NCBI GenBank assembly: GCA_964569795.1
Contig: CAZMVB010000023.1
Coordinates: 1-60,757, forward strand
DNA: 60,757 bases
From: JAHJDS01 sp964569795
GTDB taxonomy: Bacteria; Desulfobacterota; Desulfarculia; Desulfarculales; JAHJDS01
Reading direction: 5' to 3'
This document shows, piece by piece, positions 57,810 to 60,757 of the stretch. The translations under genes were made by a program, and so were the position numbers. The notes beneath the pieces are model-generated. The model had not been told where the DNA came from. It did not search any database and was given only the letters and a program-made list of their open reading frames with translations. Position 1 is the stretch's first letter; each line of letters begins with the position of its first letter.

Positions 57810-58570
57810 ATAAACCATGCTTTGATTTGGAGGGCAAGACCGCCCTGGTCTGCGGGGGCAGCGGCGGGCTGGGCGAGGCCTGCGCCCGCCTCATCGCGCG
57901 CGCGGGGGCCACGCTGGTCATTTCCGGCACCCGGGAGGAGAAGCTGGCCCCGCTCACCAAGGAGTTCGACGCCCTGGGGGGCGGCTGCTCCCAGGTGGCC
58001 CTGGACCTGACCGAGGAGGGGGCGCCGGCCCGTCTGGTGGATACGGCGATCGAGCGCCTGGGTCGGCTGGACATCCTGGTCAACGCCCAGGGCATCAACC
58101 GGCCCCAGAACGCCGAGGATGTCACCCCCGAGAACTGGGACGCCGTCATGAACATCAACCTGCGCTCCCTGTTCTTTGTCTGCCAGGCCGCCGGCCGCCA
58201 GATGATCAAGCAGAAATACGGTCGCATCGTAAGCATCTCGTCACAGACCGGCACCGTGGCCCTGCCCCAGCGCGCCGCCTACTGCGCCAGCAAGGCCGGA
58301 GTCGATCAGATGAGCAGGGAGCTGGCCCTGGAGTGGGCCCCCTACAACGTGACGGTCAACACCGTGGCCCCCACCTTCGTGGAGACCGACCTGGTGGCCG
58401 GCATGCTCAAGGATCCAGCCTTCAAAAAATGGGCACTCGACAACATCCTCCTGGGACGCATGGCCACGCCCGAGGAGATCGGCTATGCGGTGCTCTATCT
58501 GGTCTGCGACATGGCGGCCATGATCACCGGCCATGTCTTGCTGGTGGATGGAGGCTGGACCGTCAAATAA
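57806..58570 (+). CDS. Short-chain dehydrogenase/reductase (SDR)
   Basis: This 254-aa SDR has cofactor loop ALVCGGSGGLGEACARLI (GGSGGLG in place of TGxxxGxG), DILVNAQGINRPQN, the catalytic Ser in VSISSQTGT, Tyr and Lys in AAYCASKAG, and LLVDGGWTVK at the end. Active-site residues are complete. Its sequence is clearly the closest in the window to the degenerate SDR at 23688 (shared LALEWA..NVTVN, LYL...AAMITG, DGGWT.K). The ATG overlaps the HisD stop (ATGA), so both are translated together. Confidence 0.93.
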   Translation: MNKPCFDLEGKTALVCGGSGGLGEACARLIARAGATLVISGTREEKLAPLTKEFDALGGGCSQVALDLTEEGAPARLVDTAIERLGRLDILVNAQGINRPQNAEDVTPENWDAVMNINLRSLFFVCQAAGRQMIKQKYGRIVSISSQTGTVALPQRAAYCASKAGVDQMSRELALEWAPYNVTVNTVAPTFVETDLVAGMLKDPAFKKWALDNILLGRMATPEEIGYAVLYLVCDMAAMITGHVLLVDGGWTVK

Positions 58571-58699
58571 CCCCGATGGGGTGTTGGCGGCCGCTGGGGT
58601 CAAATTGTCGGCAAACAAAATCCCGGCCCGCAGGGGGACTGGATCGACTTCCATGGTGGTGTGATCTTCTTCCCGGCATCCAGCGTCCTCTGCAAATTC

Positions 58700-58828
58700 G
58701 GTCCACCTTTAGGGTCAGGATTTGGCAGAATCCAGGTTGATTTGACTGGAGAGGATTTTGCCGTAAAGAAGTCCAAGTTCACCGAAGAGCAGATCGTCTT
58801 TGCCCTGCCGCAGGCGGAGCATGGGTGT
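58700..58828 (+). mobile_element. IS3-family relic: end repeat plus orfA start
   Basis: 58700-58728 is an IS3-type end (GGTCCACCTTTAGGG, then GATTTGGCAGA). After 34 bp, 58763-58825 encodes KKSKFTEEQIVFALPQAEHG, the standard N-terminus of IS3-family OrfA (KK SKFTEEQI AFALRQAE-type). The start codon is GTA and homology ends after ~21 codons. The end matches the relic at 22322 at 21 of 27 positions. The rest of 58571-59140 has no recognisable gene. It marks the right edge of the island. Confidence 0.75.
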
Positions 58829-59140
58829 ATGACGCCAGCAGCTTTGGCCATTTGGGGGAAGGAATTCAGGTTTGTGTTGTGGTCCCCTCTTCAACAGGGC
58901 CCGAACATACCCTGAGGGACATAAGTCAACATATATCTCTCGGGCCGAGACTTTCGGGCCGGCCTCATCCTTTCAAGATATGGTCGGCATATCTTTCACC
59001 AGGCCGGATTACAAGGGCTGTGGAGTAAGTAATAAATGTCCTGATTTCGTTTGGGCGGGCTGGTTCAACATTGGGCAGGATTGTTCAGAAACAACCGAAG
59101 GCCCTTCGCCCAGGGACCATGCCTTTGAAAATGGCGGACG

Positions 59141-59953
59141 TTATTGCTGTTCGGCCTTCCACTCCTGAAAGGTTTTCTGAGATATCAAGTCGATCGGATA
59201 ACCCTTGGGAAATCTCTTCGGTTCAAACATCAGGAACTTGGCAGACGGGTAAGGCAGAATCCGGTCCGTGGCCTCCATGCCGGCCAGGACGTCCGGCAGG
59301 TCGTCGGCCGGGCAAGCCAGGAGGACCTCGTTTTCCTCGGTGTGCCCCAGGATCTTTTCTCCGGATGACGGGATGATCACCCGGGGCTCCCTGGCCTGCA
59401 GACTGGCCCAAATTCCCAAAATAAAACAACCGAATCCCCCGGCCCAGCCTCGGACCGGTTCCCCCTGATACCAGGCCACCCCCTTGGCGATCTTGCCGAC
59501 CTGGGAAGGGTTGCCGTAGAAGAGCACTCCTTGCGGCTCGAATCGGGGCTGGATGGCCGGGGTGAGCATCAGCCCGGCGCCGGGCTCGAGGAAGTGGGAC
59601 TCGATCCAGTCCTGAAGCTTTCGACCCAGGGCGTCATCCTGGGTATGCTGGCACCCGATGGCCCCGTGGCCCAGGTAGTCGGGCATCTCGATATGGCCCA
59701 GACCGGCGGCGGCGAACATGCAGAAGTGGTCCTCCGGACCCAGGGCGATAGTCCAGCCCAGGGTCCGGACCAGGTTCAGGGCCAGGCACAACGGCCAGGC
59801 CTCGCCCTTGGCCGACGGGATTCGGGCCTTGGCCGGCGCTTCGTCCGGGTCGTCGTACCGCGCGATGCCGATGGGACGCCGGCCCAGACTGACCTTGTCC
59901 TTGATCTGCCGGGTGATCTCGGCCACTGTTCGTTCATGCGGCTGCGGGTTCAT
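59141..59953 (-). CDS. DUF169 family protein (full length)
   Basis: This 270-aa protein belongs to DUF169 (uncharacterised ArCR family). N-terminal region IKDKVSLGRRPIGIARYDDP and SAKGEAWPLCLALNLVR; the central domain has GHGAIGCQHTQDD and EPGAGLMLTPAIQP; the end is IPSSGEKILGHTEENEVLLA, then PSAKFLMFEPKRFPKGYP. ATG 59953 has AGAGGGAAGG upstream. A GTG at 59983 would overlap the upstream gene. The family function is unknown; it often lies near corrinoid, methyltransferase or acyl-CoA ligase genes. It is the second of two tandem DUF169 genes. Confidence 0.85.
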   Translation of the reverse strand: MNPQPHERTVAEITRQIKDKVSLGRRPIGIARYDDPDEAPAKARIPSAKGEAWPLCLALNLVRTLGWTIALGPEDHFCMFAAAGLGHIEMPDYLGHGAIGCQHTQDDALGRKLQDWIESHFLEPGAGLMLTPAIQPRFEPQGVLFYGNPSQVGKIAKGVAWYQGEPVRGWAGGFGCFILGIWASLQAREPRVIIPSSGEKILGHTEENEVLLACPADDLPDVLAGMEATDRILPYPSAKFLMFEPKRFPKGYPIDLISQKTFQEWKAEQQ

Positions 59954-59972
59954 CAGCGCCTTCCCTCTCGGC

Positions 59973-60398
59973 TCACGATTCACCGCTGAGGTGTTTACGG
60001 TAGGATTGGTAGTCGATGGGGTAGCCCCGGGGGATGCCCGGTTCGAACATCAGATACTTGGCCGTGGGATAGGGTTGAATGAAATCGGTCCGGAGCAAAC
60101 CCTCCATGATCCGCGGCAGGTCGGCCGAGGGGCAGGCCAAAAAGATGTCGTTTTCCTCGGTGTGGCCGAAGATCTTTTCGCCGCTGCAGGGCAATATGAT
60201 CAGGGGGCGTCCGGCCCTGACGGCGGCCAGGCAGACCGGCCAGACCAGACCGCGGGCGCTGGGTCTCTTGGCCCGGGCGGGTATCTGGGCCGGGTCCTCG
60301 ATCAGGGAGATCCCCACCGGCCGGCTGGCCAGGCAGACCCGATCCCGCATCTCCCGGGCCATGTCGGCCAGTTCCACCAGACTGAATTCCGTCCTCAC
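59973..60398 (-). CDS. Shortened DUF169 paralogue with internal deletion
   Basis: This 141-aa protein aligns to both ends of its DUF169 neighbour but lacks about 95 central residues. The N-terminal RDRVCLASRPVGISLIEDP and SARGLVWPVCLA are joined directly to IILPCSGEKIFGHTEENDIF, ending TAKYLMFEPGIPRGYPIDYQ. GTG 60398 with GGGGAGG upstream is the start. The reading frame is intact through the junction, so it is not a simple pseudogene. It is co-directional with the full-length copy (19-bp gap) and divergent from an acyl-CoA ligase. Confidence 0.75.
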   Translation of the reverse strand: MRTEFSLVELADMAREMRDRVCLASRPVGISLIEDPAQIPARAKRPSARGLVWPVCLAAVRAGRPLIILPCSGEKIFGHTEENDIFLACPSADLPRIMEGLLRTDFIQPYPTAKYLMFEPGIPRGYPIDYQSYRKHLSGES

Positions 60399-60576
60399 TT
60401 CGCCTCCCCAAAATTTGACTCGCGGCCACCGGGCCGAGGCGGGGGTCGGGGAGCCGACTTTTTTCGACCGGTTCCGGCAGGGCCATCGATCCCGGCCCAA
60501 GGTGCGGCCAGGTCCAGGCCGGATCAATGGGGGCGACCCAGCTACTGCAGGGAAGGACAGGTAAAGGAGGCTGGCC

Positions 60577-60757
60577 GTGAACATGTCCCGGATCGTATCT
60601 GAGAACGCCCGAAACATGCCCGACAAGACGGCGATCATCTTCGAGGATCGGCGGATCAGTTACGCCGAGCTGGACCGCCTGGTCAACCGCGTGGCCTCGG
60701 GTCTGCTGGCCACGGGCCTCAAACCGGACGACGTGGTCTCGCTCTATCTCCCTTCCC
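60577..60757 (+). CDS. AMP-forming acyl-CoA synthetase, N-terminal part (3' end outside window)
   Basis: The first ~60 codons of an ANL-superfamily enzyme: NARNMPDKTAIIFEDRRISY, AELDRLVNRVASGLLATG, LKPDDVVSLYLPS, the usual N-terminal pattern. GTG 60577 has AAAGGAGG 6 nt upstream; ATG 60583 is an alternative. It runs off the window. It is divergent from two DUF169 genes, and related by N-terminal layout to the ligase at 9868. Confidence 0.88.
   Translation, partial: MNMSRIVSENARNMPDKTAIIFEDRRISYAELDRLVNRVASGLLATGLKPDDVVSLYLPS

Overview
The window is GC-rich bacterial chromosome with dense operons, ATGA start/stop overlaps, frequent GTG/TTG starts and good Shine-Dalgarno sites. Flagellin, a transmembrane chemoreceptor, an HD-GYP response regulator, two five-part branched-chain-amino-acid-type (LIV) ABC transporters and many acyl-CoA or organic-acid catabolism genes point to a motile, metabolically versatile Gram-negative. 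A member of Desulfobacterota (deltaproteobacteria) is my best guess. That placement is inference; there is no rRNA or other phylogenetic marker.

Left part (1-22.2 kb), ordinary chromosome. It holds the end of a flagellin gene, a small DNA-binding-like protein and a chemoreceptor. A GntR regulator then faces a LIV transporter plus acyl-CoA ligase operon. Next come a membrane protein, a DUF89 protein, a 54-aa membrane protein, and a tightly overlapped five-gene pyrimidine operon (pgeF, pyrK, DUF488, an unrecognised 575-aa gene, pyrD). An HD-GYP regulator, a NupC-type nucleoside transporter, a PPC/DUF296 protein and tRNA-Lys(CTT) with its terminator close this part.

Middle and right part (22.3-58.8 kb), an apparent accessory catabolic island. 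It starts directly behind the tRNA-Lys and is bracketed by decayed IS3-family fragments, an orfB piece with its end repeat at 22.3 kb and an end repeat with an orfA start at 58.7 kb. A short IS1380-like remnant, a MITE-like element of serial hairpins, a glycerate-kinase 5' remnant and a frameshifted MFS gene show further remodelling. The working genes form cassettes, each with its own regulator: (a) GntR, a Tat-exported binding protein, LIV permeases and ATPases, an M24 creatinase-like hydrolase, an MBL hydrolase and a ComB-like phosphatase; (b) GntR, a DegT aminotransferase, a HisD-like dehydrogenase, a creatininase-like amidohydrolase, a UPF0261/Tm-1-like protein, an HD hydrolase and an SDR; (c) a GntR, methylmalonate-semialdehyde-type dehydrogenase and ferritin-like operon, divergent from a GntR, xanthine-dehydrogenase-type three-subunit, sugar isomerase, D-2-hydroxyacid dehydrogenase and cupin operon; (d) LacI, cyclase, HisD-like dehydrogenase and SDR. 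A shared AATATATC-type motif lies at three promoters of cassettes a/b and suggests one regulon.

The gene set reads as import and stepwise oxidation or hydrolysis of a small polar, polyhydroxylated, amino- or sulfonate-bearing acid. HisD-like enzymes without any other his genes, creatininase and creatinase folds without a creatine context, and ComB without coenzyme M genes do not match a pathway I know; this is the best candidate for an undescribed system. The right edge (59.1-60.7 kb) returns to two tandem DUF169 genes, one with a large internal deletion, divergent from a truncated AMP-forming acyl-CoA ligase.
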